Assembly: GCF_000234665.1 (NCBI RefSeq)
Contig: NC_018335.1
Span: 1,116,001-1,180,000 of the forward strand
DNA: 64,000 bases
Direction of reading: 5' to 3'
Source of the DNA: Leishmania mexicana MHOM/GT/2001/U1103
Lineage: Eukaryota > Euglenozoa > Kinetoplastea > Trypanosomatida > Trypanosomatidae
Shown here piece by piece: positions 11,562-21,979 of the stretch. The translations under genes and the position numbers were made by a program. Positions within the stretch are counted from its first letter, which is position 1, and each line of letters begins with the position of its first letter. The notes below the pieces were generated by a model. It was not told the origin of the DNA, ran no database searches, and was given only the letters and a program-made list of their open reading frames with translations.

Positions 11562-11586
11562 ATATATATATATATATGTGTGTGTG
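11562..11586. repeat. (TA)n-(TG)n compound microsatellite
   Basis: An alternating TA run passes directly into TG. The same arrangement occurs at 3988-4066 and 16306-16330. Confidence 0.85.
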
Positions 11587-12244
11587 CAAGTGTAGGTGTG
11601 CAAGGTAACAAAAAGCACGCGTCGCTTGTGGAAGGCATGCGACCGGCTGAGGATGCAAGCTCCACTCGGAAGGGTAGGAGGGATGGCACAACTGTGCAAA
11701 CGCACGCACACACACACAGAGGGCGTGGCAAGCACCTGCCCCCTTTGCAAGACGCAGTCTCTGTTATTCTTATTTTCGTTTCGATGGCGCCTCGTTCGCC
11801 TCCCCTGCCAGCACGAGCTTCCGCTCTCCTTTAGAGATGGAAGCGGGCGCGAGGAGGACCACCCTCTGATGCCTCGTGCGAGAGTGCGACTCTGCTACCA
11901 AACGTGCTCTCGTCCTCACTTGCCGTGGAACAGCTCCGCACCTCACCGTAGTGTCTTGTCACACACCCACACCCACACACACACGTGGCTGCGAGCACAT
12001 GTGCATGTGTGCCTGCCTGCTCAAAGGAGGCGAATGGCGAAAAAAAGGACATCGAGGCTCACACGGGCAGGAGCAGAAAAAGGGCCAGAAACAGAACCAG
12101 ATCATCCTCAAAAGGTATCGCTGGGGCTGTGTAGCTGCTCATGTACCCAGCACCACAAGTCACGCAAGTGTCGCCAAGAAAAACAGTGCACGTACGACCT
12201 GCAAGAGAAGACCTGGAGTGTGGCCAGCTCCTGTCCCGCTGTGT

Positions 12245-13564
12245 TCACACCTCGCTACAATAGGGACACCTGGGGCCCATCGCCAGGTTCGTACCGCTGC
12301 CGCCGCCGTGCTCGGCGCGGGCATCCAAAGTCGCGGTACCGGTGACCTCTGTTGAGGGACGATAGATGACCGCCATGCATGAAGGGCACAACCAGCCCAG
12401 GAAGGAGGCGTGCTCGCCGCCCTTTGCCCCAGAGGGGGCGGCGGTATCGGCTTTTTCTGTCGTCACTTTCTTGAAATCAGCCGTTGAGTCCTCTGCCAAC
12501 GCAGCATCCACTGCGCGACGTTTTCGCAGAGGCGCCTGCGGCAGCATAGTAGGGCACACGATGTACTGAGAAGCAATCCGATCCCGCCTCTGACGGGCCC
12601 GGCTGCCGATGAGCGAGACGGCAGCACTCGCACCATCCAGCAGGTGGCCGAGGTCATGCAAGCTGAACCGGCCAGCGCAGAAGCCACCAAGGCTGGAGGC
12701 TAGCGCCACGAGGCGGTTCTCTGTCGAGTCGGTCTGCAGCACAGCTTCGCCGAAGCACGACACAGTCACGCCCATCTTGCTCGCTGTCACAGCTGCCATG
12801 GCGAGAGCGCACTCCGCACTGTACGGCGGCACGGCAGCTGTCTTCGCGTCGCTGAACACAAGAACGCTTCCAGCACTACGTGGCGGAGGTGCAGAATTCA
12901 CGGCATCACTGCTAGTGGAGTCCCCGGCAGCCGCTTCGCCAGGAGCCTCTCCGGCCTCGCCGTCTGCCTCATCCCTATTCGCCCCCCGAAAAGCGCTGCT
13001 GGGGTGCGCGCGCAGATAGCAAAGCGAGGCCAGTAGTGCCCCCGCCAGAGAGCTCCACATGTTCGCCGCATCGGAAGACGGCGACGCAGATCCCGAGGGT
13101 GCAGTGGGGGCCTCCCTGAACCCCTTCACGGAAGATGCGTCCGCCTTTGCACCAGCGGTTGGCACGGTGCTGTTGTGCTCCTGTGCTGCCCGCAATACGG
13201 CTTGCTGAAGAATTTGCGGCGAGCGCAAACGAAAGAGCTGCGCAAAGGCGACAGTCCTCTCTGCGGCGTCGCCCCCGCCGTCCTCTTCGGGTGAGAACAC
13301 CGACCCTGTCGCATCTGACAAGACGGGGTAGGTGGCCCCAACTCGATCCAAGGCGTGGTTGCGGTCTGGCACGGCCGAGGAGTAGACGTATTTGGCGCCT
13401 CTGTGCGGGTCCGAAAAGAAGACGGCGATTGATGGAATAAAGTCAGGTGCGCCGGCGCGCACGCTGCACTGCAGCGCATGCACACACCGCAGCGCGTTGC
13501 CGACCAGATCGTCCGTGTAGTGGCCGTTGCTGGAGTGGAGAATGCACACGTACGAGGATGGCAT
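12245..13564 (-). CDS. TFIIH core subunit p34/Tfb4-like protein
   Basis: The protein has 439 residues from the ATG at 13564. The N-terminal part looks like a von Willebrand A-type fold: a first strand MPSSYVCILHSS, an extended domain rich in Ala/Ser inserts, and a segment at about 270-310 with alternating small hydrophobic residues. The last 120 residues have an IASQYIVCP stretch, a basic linker and a C-terminal CPSC...CPYC zinc ribbon, the arrangement of p34/Tfb4. In TFIIH, p34 pairs with p44 and supports transcription and nucleotide excision repair; in trypanosomatids TFIIH is needed for spliced-leader RNA transcription. The core is diverged and padded with low-complexity inserts. Ssl1/p44 also has a vWA plus zinc domain and is the main alternative. 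Confidence 0.6.
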   Translation of the reverse strand: MPSSYVCILHSSNGHYTDDLVGNALRCVHALQCSVRAGAPDFIPSIAVFFSDPHRGAKYVYSSAVPDRNHALDRVGATYPVLSDATGSVFSPEEDGGGDAAERTVAFAQLFRLRSPQILQQAVLRAAQEHNSTVPTAGAKADASSVKGFREAPTAPSGSASPSSDAANMWSSLAGALLASLCYLRAHPSSAFRGANRDEADGEAGEAPGEAAAGDSTSSDAVNSAPPPRSAGSVLVFSDAKTAAVPPYSAECALAMAAVTASKMGVTVSCFGEAVLQTDSTENRLVALASSLGGFCAGRFSLHDLGHLLDGASAAVSLIGSRARQRRDRIASQYIVCPTMLPQAPLRKRRAVDAALAEDSTADFKKVTTEKADTAAPSGAKGGEHASFLGWLCPSCMAVIYRPSTEVTGTATLDARAEHGGGSGTNLAMGPRCPYCSEV

Positions 13565-14405
13565 GGCGGCGCAGCGGCACAAACAAAAAACACACACGTG
13601 CGGAAGTGGAGAGAAGATGCGCCCTTCAACAGTAAATAAAGTAACACTTGCGGGTGTGACACAAGTGAAGGCCACGGTCCAGTGGATGTCAAACTCCCCC
13701 AGTGCGTGTGTGTTTTGAAGAGGTGTCTACAGGCGCTTGTGTCGACCCCGTGCATCCATGTTGCTCACCAAGGCTAGCGATGGAGGGGCCCGGGAGGTGC
13801 GGAGAAAGCGAAAGAGGCACACGAACACACACACGCGCACGGTCGTGGGCATTCACGCGTGAATGAGAACGAGTCGGGGAGGTGAAGACGGACGTGATGC
13901 GGCGAAGGGAAGATGGAAGGGGAAAAAAGGAAAATACACATCGGAGAAGAGGAAAGCGGACCCCCTCCCCACCACCACCCACACCTCCCCACGGTTGCGT
14001 GTCGTCACTGCCTGAATGCCCTCTCCACGTCGCCGATAATGCCTTCCTTTGCTGGTGTTGTTGTTTAGATACCGTCTTTGTTACTTCCGAGGTCTGATCT
14101 GTGGACTCGTCACGCAGACACCAACACATACATGTACGCCGTAAAGGGAAAATAAAATGGCAAGCATAGCAACAAGACCACGATGAGCGTGTCGGGAGAC
14201 GACGAGTAGAGGAAAGCGGGGATAGAGAAGTAAGCCGTCGTAGCGATAGATGATGACGATGAGAGCCGTAGAGCAAGAGCGCGAGTAACAGGACAGAAGC
14301 GAGACGACAGCACGAAAACAAAAACAAAAGGAAAAGTGTGGGCCTCGTGGAGAAAAGGGGGATGCAGAGGGTGGGAGAGGCCTGTGCCGTGCTCAGCACC
14401 CTCGC
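13565..14405. other. Intergenic spacer
   Basis: About 840 bases between the alpha-SNAP stop and the Tfb4-like start. No gene is recognised. It includes CA-rich stretches and purine-rich plus strand, that is, pyrimidine tracts in the sense of transcription. Confidence 0.6.
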
Positions 14406-15281
14406 TCACCGCAGGTCGCTTATCCGCTCGCGAAGAGCCTGCTTCCCCTTGAGGATCATCTTCTCGCGAAGGTCGTCCAGGGGGCAGATGGAGTCGTACT
14501 CGCGAACCGCCTCGTCGAACATTGCCGTGTCCTCGCCTTGGATCGCTGCAATCACGTCTGTCATAAACATGTGCTCGCGTGTGTTCATGTTGAACTGGGT
14601 GTCCAGCTCCTGGTACTCCTGAAAGCGCTCCTCGAGCAGGTCTACATCCTCCATGAGACTCTCCGGCGTCATGAGGGCCAGCATGCACAAGAGAGTTGTA
14701 AAGAACAGCTTGCGTGCGTTGCCGCGCGCCACACGGTCCTCCAGCGCCTCGCGGGCAAGATGGTCGTAGATCTGCTGCGCCCCGGCGTAGTCGCCAGACC
14801 GTGCCTTCATGTCCGCCATCTTGAGCACAATCTCCGCGGCCGTCACCTTCGCACCTTGATTGCGGAAGTAGCGCACGGCCTGCTGCAGCCACCGCATCGC
14901 CTCCTCGCCCACGGTTATGTCGCCCAGCACAGCGCACACCTTGGCTGCGTTTGTGTACTTCTGCGCCTTGTCATACATGTCCACCACGTCCCTGAGCAGT
15001 GCTGCTGCCGACTTTGCATCGCCGGCTTTGACGTACGCCTTTGCTGCCTCCTCCATCTCCACCGCCTGGTCACTCTCGTTCTTGTTCTTGAGGGACATTT
15101 CAGAGGCGCGCTTGTACGCCTGGGCGACCTTCGCAAAATTACCAGCGGCCTTATACTGGGTGGCAGCCTGCAGGAACGTGTCATGCGCCTCATCAACTTT
15201 CGTGTCGCTCGACGAGAACCACGAGCGCTTCTTCAGCTGCTTCTCCGCCTCCGCCATCAACACATCACCGCGCTCCTCCAT
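14406..15281 (-). CDS. Alpha-SNAP (soluble NSF attachment protein)
   Basis: Alpha-SNAP binds assembled SNARE complexes and recruits NSF to disassemble them, acting on ER, Golgi and plasma-membrane fusion. The 291-residue protein has the family's normal length and its all-helical TPR-like architecture throughout. It starts with an MAEAEKQLKK-type helix and an FSSSDTKVDEA loop, continues with the helical-hairpin repeats AAxxYKAAGNFAKVAQAYKRA and SAAALLRDVVDMYDK, and ends in the acidic/basic C-terminal segment DDLREKMILKGKQALRERI that stimulates NSF. The start is the first ATG of the frame. Confidence 0.93.
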   Translation of the reverse strand: MEERGDVLMAEAEKQLKKRSWFSSSDTKVDEAHDTFLQAATQYKAAGNFAKVAQAYKRASEMSLKNKNESDQAVEMEEAAKAYVKAGDAKSAAALLRDVVDMYDKAQKYTNAAKVCAVLGDITVGEEAMRWLQQAVRYFRNQGAKVTAAEIVLKMADMKARSGDYAGAQQIYDHLAREALEDRVARGNARKLFFTTLLCMLALMTPESLMEDVDLLEERFQEYQELDTQFNMNTREHMFMTDVIAAIQGEDTAMFDEAVREYDSICPLDDLREKMILKGKQALRERISDLR

Positions 15282-17588
15282 CTTGCCGGCTGTGCCTTAT
15301 AGTCTTGACGGTGTCTTGTGAGACTGTGAGCGAATGGGGACGTGCTATGCCCAGCAAGTTGCAAAGAGTGACGTGTGTGTGTGTGGTTGAGCGTGTGGAT
15401 GTGCGAACCCGGTGTGCGTCACAGAATGTCCCACGTACATATAAATTATAAACAACTCAGATACATCGTTTGGGGTAGCGTGTCAACCCCAGAGAGACCG
15501 AGATGAGCGATGACCATGTTGACCACGGCGCAGCGCAAGGCACGATTTGCCGCGAATATCCGGGGCAGATTCAGCGTGCGTATGCATACATCAACAAAGA
15601 AAAAGAGAAGATAACGAGGTATCCAGAGTCGATCCGCAGACACGAACAAAAACCCCGGGCCATTCACAGCAGCAGCGCTTGACCATACATGCAACAGAGA
15701 CGGCGGGTGGCGATTTCAAAGAACGACCATGCACACAAGCCAGTCATCGCACCACTGCTGCCTGATCCAACCGTTATATCACACACGACGCCGCATGTGC
15801 GTGTGTGTGGGTGTGCTGCCGTCGAACTGGAGACTTGTCACTCACACAAACGGAGCACAAATGGATGTGCATTGAGGAGACTCCATACGTCTCTCGCACA
15901 CCGTCTTTCCGCACGCACACCTCGATAGCCCTGATTATCTCACCCACAGCGGCTAGCAGGACAAGCGCCAAGGGCGTGGTCAAGAAGCCGGGGAGTACAT
16001 GCACAGGGGAACCGCAGAAGGTGAAGGCGGCAGTTCCTTTGCCAGCAAGGGAAGGAAGTCCCAAGGAGCCGATTCGGTTTGCAGCACATGGGTGCCGTTC
16101 GCCCTCTTTGTTGTGTTGTGTTTTGTGCGTGTGTGTGTGTGTTACGTTGACAAGAGCAAACTGCATACATACGAAAGAGAACGAAACCGAGAGAGAGAAA
16201 CAAATACACGAGAGACGGAAAGGAAGAGAAAGACCCCCGGGGAATGGGGGGAGGAGGAGGAGGCGGTGGAGGCGGAGAACAGGGATGGGGCATGAACTAT
16301 ACATGATATATATAGGTGTGTGTGTGTGTGGCACTCAGTTAACATACGGCTGCGAGCCATTTGCGTCCCCAGAGAAAAGTGAGGAGGGGAAAACAACGAA
16401 GAAAATCAGGCAACAGAAACGACCGTGGGCCAAGGACGATAATGCAAAACCGAACGTGGCAGATAGAGAGGTGGAGAAGAGGAAAGGAACAACAGCGGTC
16501 TGTGTGAGCCTGTGTGTGGATGACGCGGCGGCGGGGGGGGACAGTGGTGGTAGTGGTGGTGGCTATGGATGAGGAGAAGCAGAGTGAAAACAAAAAAAAA
16601 ACGAACACTCCCCAAACCAACCGATACTCACCCGAAGCCACCGCCAGACGTTTTCTGTAGCGGCAGAGAAACGCTCACAGACAACCACAGAACTGCTTTG
16701 TAGCCGCTGTTGCCGTCTTGCCCGTTTGTTCGCCTGCTTTGTTGTGATACAAACACCCACAGAAAATGAAGTCGAGAGATGCACGCGAGTCAAACGCAGA
16801 AGAAAATGTTTCAAACAAAAAAAAAACAGAAAGAGAGAGCAACAGAGACAGCACCCATGCAAAAACCCGTCCACGCACACACATATATATAAGAAACGAT
16901 TTCCTACATGAAGTCTATCCCTTGCAGCGTTACGTGTATGGGCATGGGTATTGCAGTTTCTCTCCTCACTCTCGCTTGACGCAGCTCTCCCTCTCAAAGC
17001 TCCTCCGTTTCTTGTTTTGTTTTTTTTGTGCTGCGTACCGTCTCCATTTTATTTCACTGTCTGTGTGTGTGTGTGTGTGTGTGCTGACGCGGATCCTCTC
17101 TTCCCTTCAGTGTTGCGTGTGTGCATCACGTGACGGGTGTGGCATTAAGTGTGACCATGTGCGCTTGCATGTGTATGTTTGTGTCGCTGAGTGACACGGA
17201 CTATCATTGCGTTCTCCCCCCTCTCCCACACCTGCTTGCCGCCCCCGCATGCCTCACCACTTTCAAACCTCCTTTTGAAGCGTTCAACTGTGGACCTCTA
17301 CATAACATGATAAAGAAATGGAAAGCGCTCAGAGGTGGTACTGGCAGACGTGAAACGAGCTGTGGTGCGCGCAAGAAAGAGAAGCAAGAAGCGGTGCGCA
17401 GAGCTACCGCGTCCATCGCCGGGTACAGTGTGTGTGGGTGTGTGGGTGTTTCGTTGGGCACTTTGCCTCCGGCGCCAAGACCTCACCTGCACACGCACAC
17501 CAGGGCGGTGTTACGCTCTTGCTCCCCAGCATATCCATCTCTCTGCTTTCACCTGGCTGTGACTGCCGTGTTGCTGACATGCGGTCAC
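15282..17588. other. Gene-free spacer with simple repeats
   Basis: About 2.3 kb with no supported gene. It includes a TG run (16124-16142), a TA-to-TG run (16306-16330), a GGT-rich stretch (16541-16565) and a TG run (17061-17084). It probably contains the 3' UTR of the docking-complex gene and the 5' flank of alpha-SNAP. Confidence 0.6.
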
Positions 17589-19445
17589 CTACTTGGCCTT
17601 CTGACCTGCGTCCTTCTTCTTGCGCTGGTTGCGCTCTTCACGCTCACGCATCGTCGCCAGGCGGATCTCCATCTGCTTACGGATCTCCTCGTGCGAGACG
17701 ATGTGATCGTCATCCTGATCAGCGTAGAGGCTGTTGTCGCGATCTGTCGTCCCGCCAGCCAGACTGGCGCTGGGCAGCTCCATCATGCGCACAAGATTCC
17801 GTGCCGATACGGCGCTATGGGGTGTCTGAGGGGCAATCGGCATTATGGGGCTCTCCTCCACCTCCCAGTCTTCTACCATCTGCAGAGTTTCGCCGTGTGG
17901 GGAGTCTGTCGTGTTGGCAGTCAATGCGTTGTCTTCCTCTTCCAAATTCTGCACAGTCTCCTTCGGAGACGGAGGATCTCGGGTGAAGCGCAAAGACGAC
18001 GTCACCGAGGTGCGCGAGTTCGTGGAAAATTGGTGGTGGCGCTGAAAAGCAATCAAGATGTGCGTGGCCCGCTCCTCAATAGTGCCGAGGAACTGCTTCA
18101 TGTTGGCCTCTGTGCACCTCTCCTCACCTTCCACAGCGCCACCAGCCATTTGTGGGCACCCGATATGCGCATACACATCCTCAGCCGTGGCTGCGGTACG
18201 CTGCACAGCGTCGCGCAGCTGCATAGTGGCGGAGTTCATCTCATCTAGCTTGGACTCGGTGCCTGCCAGCTCCTCCTCGAGTCCCTTGATGAGAGCGCGG
18301 TGCTGACGCTCGCTGTCGTCCTCCTCGCTCAGAAGACGCTGCAGGTCTCGGATGCTATCCTTCAGCTCCTCCTTCTTGGCAGACAGCTCGTTGACGTACT
18401 TGTACATGGAGAAGTTCAGGTCGCCGGTGTGCAAGTACTTAGCGCGCAACTCGTCGATATCGTCTGTCTGCAGGTCGTCCTTGATCTGAGCAAGAATGCT
18501 CGTTATGGTGGCAGACTCTCTCTCCACACACAGCAATGTGTGTGTGTCGTCCTCGTCGTCTTCCCCACCCGTCGTAGAGGCCGGCTCTTCGCCGTTGCCG
18601 GACACCGATGCCCCAATCGCTCGCCGGGAAGTGTCCGCTTCTTCCTGAGTGCGGGCGGATTTCGTGTCGCCCATGCGCTCGTCAAACTCGTACTCGCGCG
18701 CCTCCAGCTCGAGCTGCATCTCCGTCTGCTCATCGCGCATGGCCTTGATGTCCATCATGGCGGTATCCAGGTCGCGCAGCTGATTGGTGTAGGCCTGGCG
18801 CTGCTCGGCCAGCGCGGCGCGCAACCGCTCCACCTCGCGCAGCTGCGCGTCGCGATCGTCCATATCCCTGTTGGACTTCTCAATGTGTTCGGCCATGAGG
18901 CGTTTCTTCGTCTTTAAATCGTCCTCCATGCGCTTGTGGACCCGCAGGAACACGCGACGTTCCTCTCGAATGACGTCGATGCGGTCGCGCAGCTCTTTGT
19001 TATACGACAGGGCATCGTTGAACTGACCTAACGTTTGATCCAGCCGGCTCTCCAGAATGTCGACCTGGCGCTGCACCGCCGCTGCCTGTTCCTTGTCTAC
19101 ATTGACGCCGCCATTCATCTTTCGGCTGTGGAGGAGATCGATGCGGGCCAGCTGGTACCGCTTCGTCAGATCATTCTTGCGCATCTTCTCAAATTGGTAG
19201 CGGCGCTCCAGCCCGTCAACATCGCTCTGCAACGACGCCAGTTTATCTGCCTTGACGTAGTCGTAATGCGTGCCAGAGAGAGCACTGATCTCCTTCTTTA
19301 TTTGGTCATTCTCTTCGGTTATACGCAGGATCTGTTCTTCCTGACGCGCACCCTGGTCCTGTGCACCGAGGATGCCATCCGCTATCTGCGACCGGCGCAG
19401 AGTGTCGGACACTGCGTCCTTCTTTTTGGCAGCCACCACTGACAT
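17589..19445 (-). CDS. Outer dynein arm docking complex protein (CCDC63/CCDC114 family)
   Basis: Coiled-coil protein of 618 residues starting at the ATG at 19445 (the frame continues upstream only to a TTG). Heptad-rich, charged sequence runs almost from the N-terminus to about residue 400, broken by an acidic Ser/Thr-rich insert at about 265-300. Residues about 120-190 carry the family's best-conserved block: RQVDILESRLDQTLG, FNDALSYNKELRDRID, REERRVF and the following KKRLMAEHIEKSNRDM. CCDC63/CCDC114 (ODAD1) homologues dock outer dynein arms to axonemal doublet microtubules; trypanosomatids have proximal and distal docking heterodimers (DC1/DC2), and this is a DC2-type candidate. Whether it is the proximal or distal form cannot be told from sequence alone. 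Confidence 0.8.
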   Translation of the reverse strand: MSVVAAKKKDAVSDTLRRSQIADGILGAQDQGARQEEQILRITEENDQIKKEISALSGTHYDYVKADKLASLQSDVDGLERRYQFEKMRKNDLTKRYQLARIDLLHSRKMNGGVNVDKEQAAAVQRQVDILESRLDQTLGQFNDALSYNKELRDRIDVIREERRVFLRVHKRMEDDLKTKKRLMAEHIEKSNRDMDDRDAQLREVERLRAALAEQRQAYTNQLRDLDTAMMDIKAMRDEQTEMQLELEAREYEFDERMGDTKSARTQEEADTSRRAIGASVSGNGEEPASTTGGEDDEDDTHTLLCVERESATITSILAQIKDDLQTDDIDELRAKYLHTGDLNFSMYKYVNELSAKKEELKDSIRDLQRLLSEEDDSERQHRALIKGLEEELAGTESKLDEMNSATMQLRDAVQRTAATAEDVYAHIGCPQMAGGAVEGEERCTEANMKQFLGTIEERATHILIAFQRHHQFSTNSRTSVTSSLRFTRDPPSPKETVQNLEEEDNALTANTTDSPHGETLQMVEDWEVEESPIMPIAPQTPHSAVSARNLVRMMELPSASLAGGTTDRDNSLYADQDDDHIVSHEEIRKQMEIRLATMREREERNQRKKKDAGQKAK

Positions 19446-21979
19446 GACCAAGTCCGCCAATGTACGTCAGGATAGTCCTGTCGAACAACGAAATTGAGGG
19501 AGGAAGAGGGAGCGGCGGCGAGAGGTACAATGCCTCCGCAAGGGTGTCGCGTTTCGCTAGATCTGAGGATGGCGTGGTCTGTTCTGCGCTGCCCTCCGCC
19601 TTCACGACGTTGAAAGAGAATGCGAAGTGCAGGACGCAGATGTGAGAGGCTGAGAGAGGGGAAGAGGGGAAGGGGGGAAGGGGACCGCGGTGCCGAAGAA
19701 GAGCATGAGAGAGGGACAAAATATTAAAAAAAGTCAGACAATTGGGCCGAGCGGCAGAAAAGGGCAACCCGGAGCAGTGAACTCAGCGAAGTGCAAGCGG
19801 AGCGGCGAAAAACACGCCTGGCCGTCCTGACTTTGTTGATTTGTGGCGTTCATGGCAGTCGCACGGAAACGGGTGCGCGCGCAATGGGGTGGAAGGCGCA
19901 CGTTTGTGTGTGTGTGAAGAGGGGAGGGGGCGTTGGGGATGAGGAAGAGAAAGAAAATAAGAAAGGAAGACGAGAATGCAGTAAAGCGAAAAGACACGTA
20001 CAGTGTGGTCGTATGTGCACAGTGCAAACCATGTGTGGAACAGAGGGCTGCAGACGCAGAGAGAGGTCACGATGCTCCACATGTTCCTCTCTACTGTTGC
20101 AAGAGTTTCCTAGTCCCTTCCCAGCTGATGTCATCACCTAGGAAGTGCAGCAAAAAGAAAGCTATCCCACTCGGAAACAGAAGCACAACGCTGCGAGTTC
20201 GAGCTTATTACTCGAAGGCCCTCACCGCAGCGTCATAACGAATGACAGAACGCTCTCTTTTGTTTTGCTTTTCCTTGTTTCTCTCCGCGAAGAGGGAGTA
20301 AGAAACAGCGTACATACAACATGCCAATACACATAACGACGCGCACCTTCATTCGTGTTTTTTTTCGTATTCCCTTTGCCGGATCATTGAATGCCTCTCG
20401 CAGCGCCTTGCATGGCCACGTCAGCACCTCTGTGTGGGACCGTGCTTCTCGCTTCCACACCCCACCCTCATCTTCTTGAACCGAATACAGGTGAGAGGGC
20501 GAATAAAACAATGAGGGCGCATTTTTTTTTTCGGAGGGGAGGGAGGGAGAGAGAGAGAGGGGGATATGTATTCGCCTTCGCTCGATGGCGAGGGGGAGGA
20601 GCTTGCATGCGCGTGTGCTGTAAGAAAGTGCCCTCTTACTTTTCCAAGTGCTCTCTTTAAGTATCGATAAAGGCAGTCTTTTTCGAAATAGGAAGCGAGA
20701 GAGACCCAAAGGAAGGGGAAGGGGGGGAATAAACAAACCAAAAGGGAGCAGCGGGCGAGGGGAGAGGGAAGAAGGGAGTCCGGGGAGAAGACGCACGCAG
20801 GAGCAAAGACGAGGGGTAGAGGCAGCCGGGCTTGGGAGCGAGAAAAACAAAACTCAAAATGCGCACGTGCCAGCCCCCGGGAAGTAACACAGGGGAGCAA
20901 ATGGAAGAGAAGCGACCGGCATCAACAGGGAGACTGCAGCAGCGGCAGCATCACAGGAAGTGCGCGAAAGAGAACCAAGGGAATGAAAGAGACCGCGTTA
21001 GTGCAGCTCATCATCCCTCATTCTCGCACCAAGGTCAGCGATCAGCCATCAACCGCCCCGGCACGGTGCGCTCCAGCAGATAAAAAGGTCCTGTGCCCCC
21101 ACCCCACCCTCCCTGCCGTCTTTGACACGCCACGACGACTCATCTGAAGAATAAATCAGTGAGAGGGCGAGTAGAAAGAGTAGCATCGAGAAAGGAAGAG
21201 AACATGAGCAAGCACCAGTCGCAAACGTCCGCGGTTGCTGCATCTCAGTCACACACGCGCGTCTCACCCGCTCATCACAAAGTCCCATCGTCCATTCCGA
21301 CCCTCTACCCTCTTCCTTTCTGCCTTCTCCCATCGCACGTGTTTTTCATGCAACAACGAAAGAAGCCCCAAAGCAGAAGCGCACTCCTCACATCACATAC
21401 AACACCCCACAAGAAAGGACAACATAATAAAAAAGCGGCATTTACCATAGACGACACGCCACAACGAGAGAGAAAGCAGGCAGGTGAGTCACTTCACCCC
21501 TTTGCGCCACAGCCCCACTCACGCTCCCACAACTACAGACACGCACATGCAGTGGTAAAAGCAGGGTCCTCCCCCTCCCTCCGTCTCATGGTATCCTTCT
21601 CCTCTCCACAACGTGCTCTCAATGAGGGAGGAGAGGGCAGTGTGAGGGAGACAGGGCGGGGAGGGGCTGAGCGAAAGGCTGTGAAGTAATAAAAGATGGC
21701 CACCTCACAGATGTCTGGCGCATTTCACAGATCCTCCTCGTAGAGTTGAGCTATCGAGACTTTATAGACCCGCATCTGTGTGTGCGCGCGCGGGACAGAG
21801 ACACACATAAAAGAACACACGGACGGTTTGCCCCTTCCTTTTTCTATCCTCGCTCTGCATACGAGTCCCTCGCCCGCTGCTGCGTGAAATTGTGCCCTCC
21901 CCCTCTCCCCCGTCCTTTCCTTACCACTCTGCCTCCTCCCCCCGCCCCTTCAGTAGAGACTGGAAGAGGCAGGGCAGCA
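19446..21979. other. Gene-free spacer
   Basis: About 2.5 kb between the USP stop and the docking-complex start, with no recognisable gene on either strand. It is rich in purine runs on the plus strand (pyrimidine tracts in the transcript), including GA runs near 20535-20560 and a GGGA-rich stretch at 20700-20780. Confidence 0.6.

Larger units (their letters stand above)
7997..12244. other. Long gene-free spacer (4.2 kb) with many microsatellites
   Basis: No open frame here has recognisable domains. Repeats include TG/GTTT (8694-8741), GA (8996-9020), CA (9083-9101), TG (9246-9264), (GT)n (9561-9588), TG (10945-10962), (TA)n-(TG)n (11562-11586) and CA (11961-11985). The plus strand is purine-rich over long stretches, so the minus-strand transcript would be pyrimidine-rich. 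This probably comprises the long 3' UTR of the Tfb4-like gene and the 5' flank of the TMEM222-like gene. A short unrecognised gene cannot be excluded. Confidence 0.55.

Noticed and set aside
14538..15302. 254-codon plus-strand frame opposite alpha-SNAP
   Set aside because: It has no domains and is rich in His/Leu/Arg/Cys, as expected from antisense reading of biased codons; alpha-SNAP on the minus strand is unequivocal.
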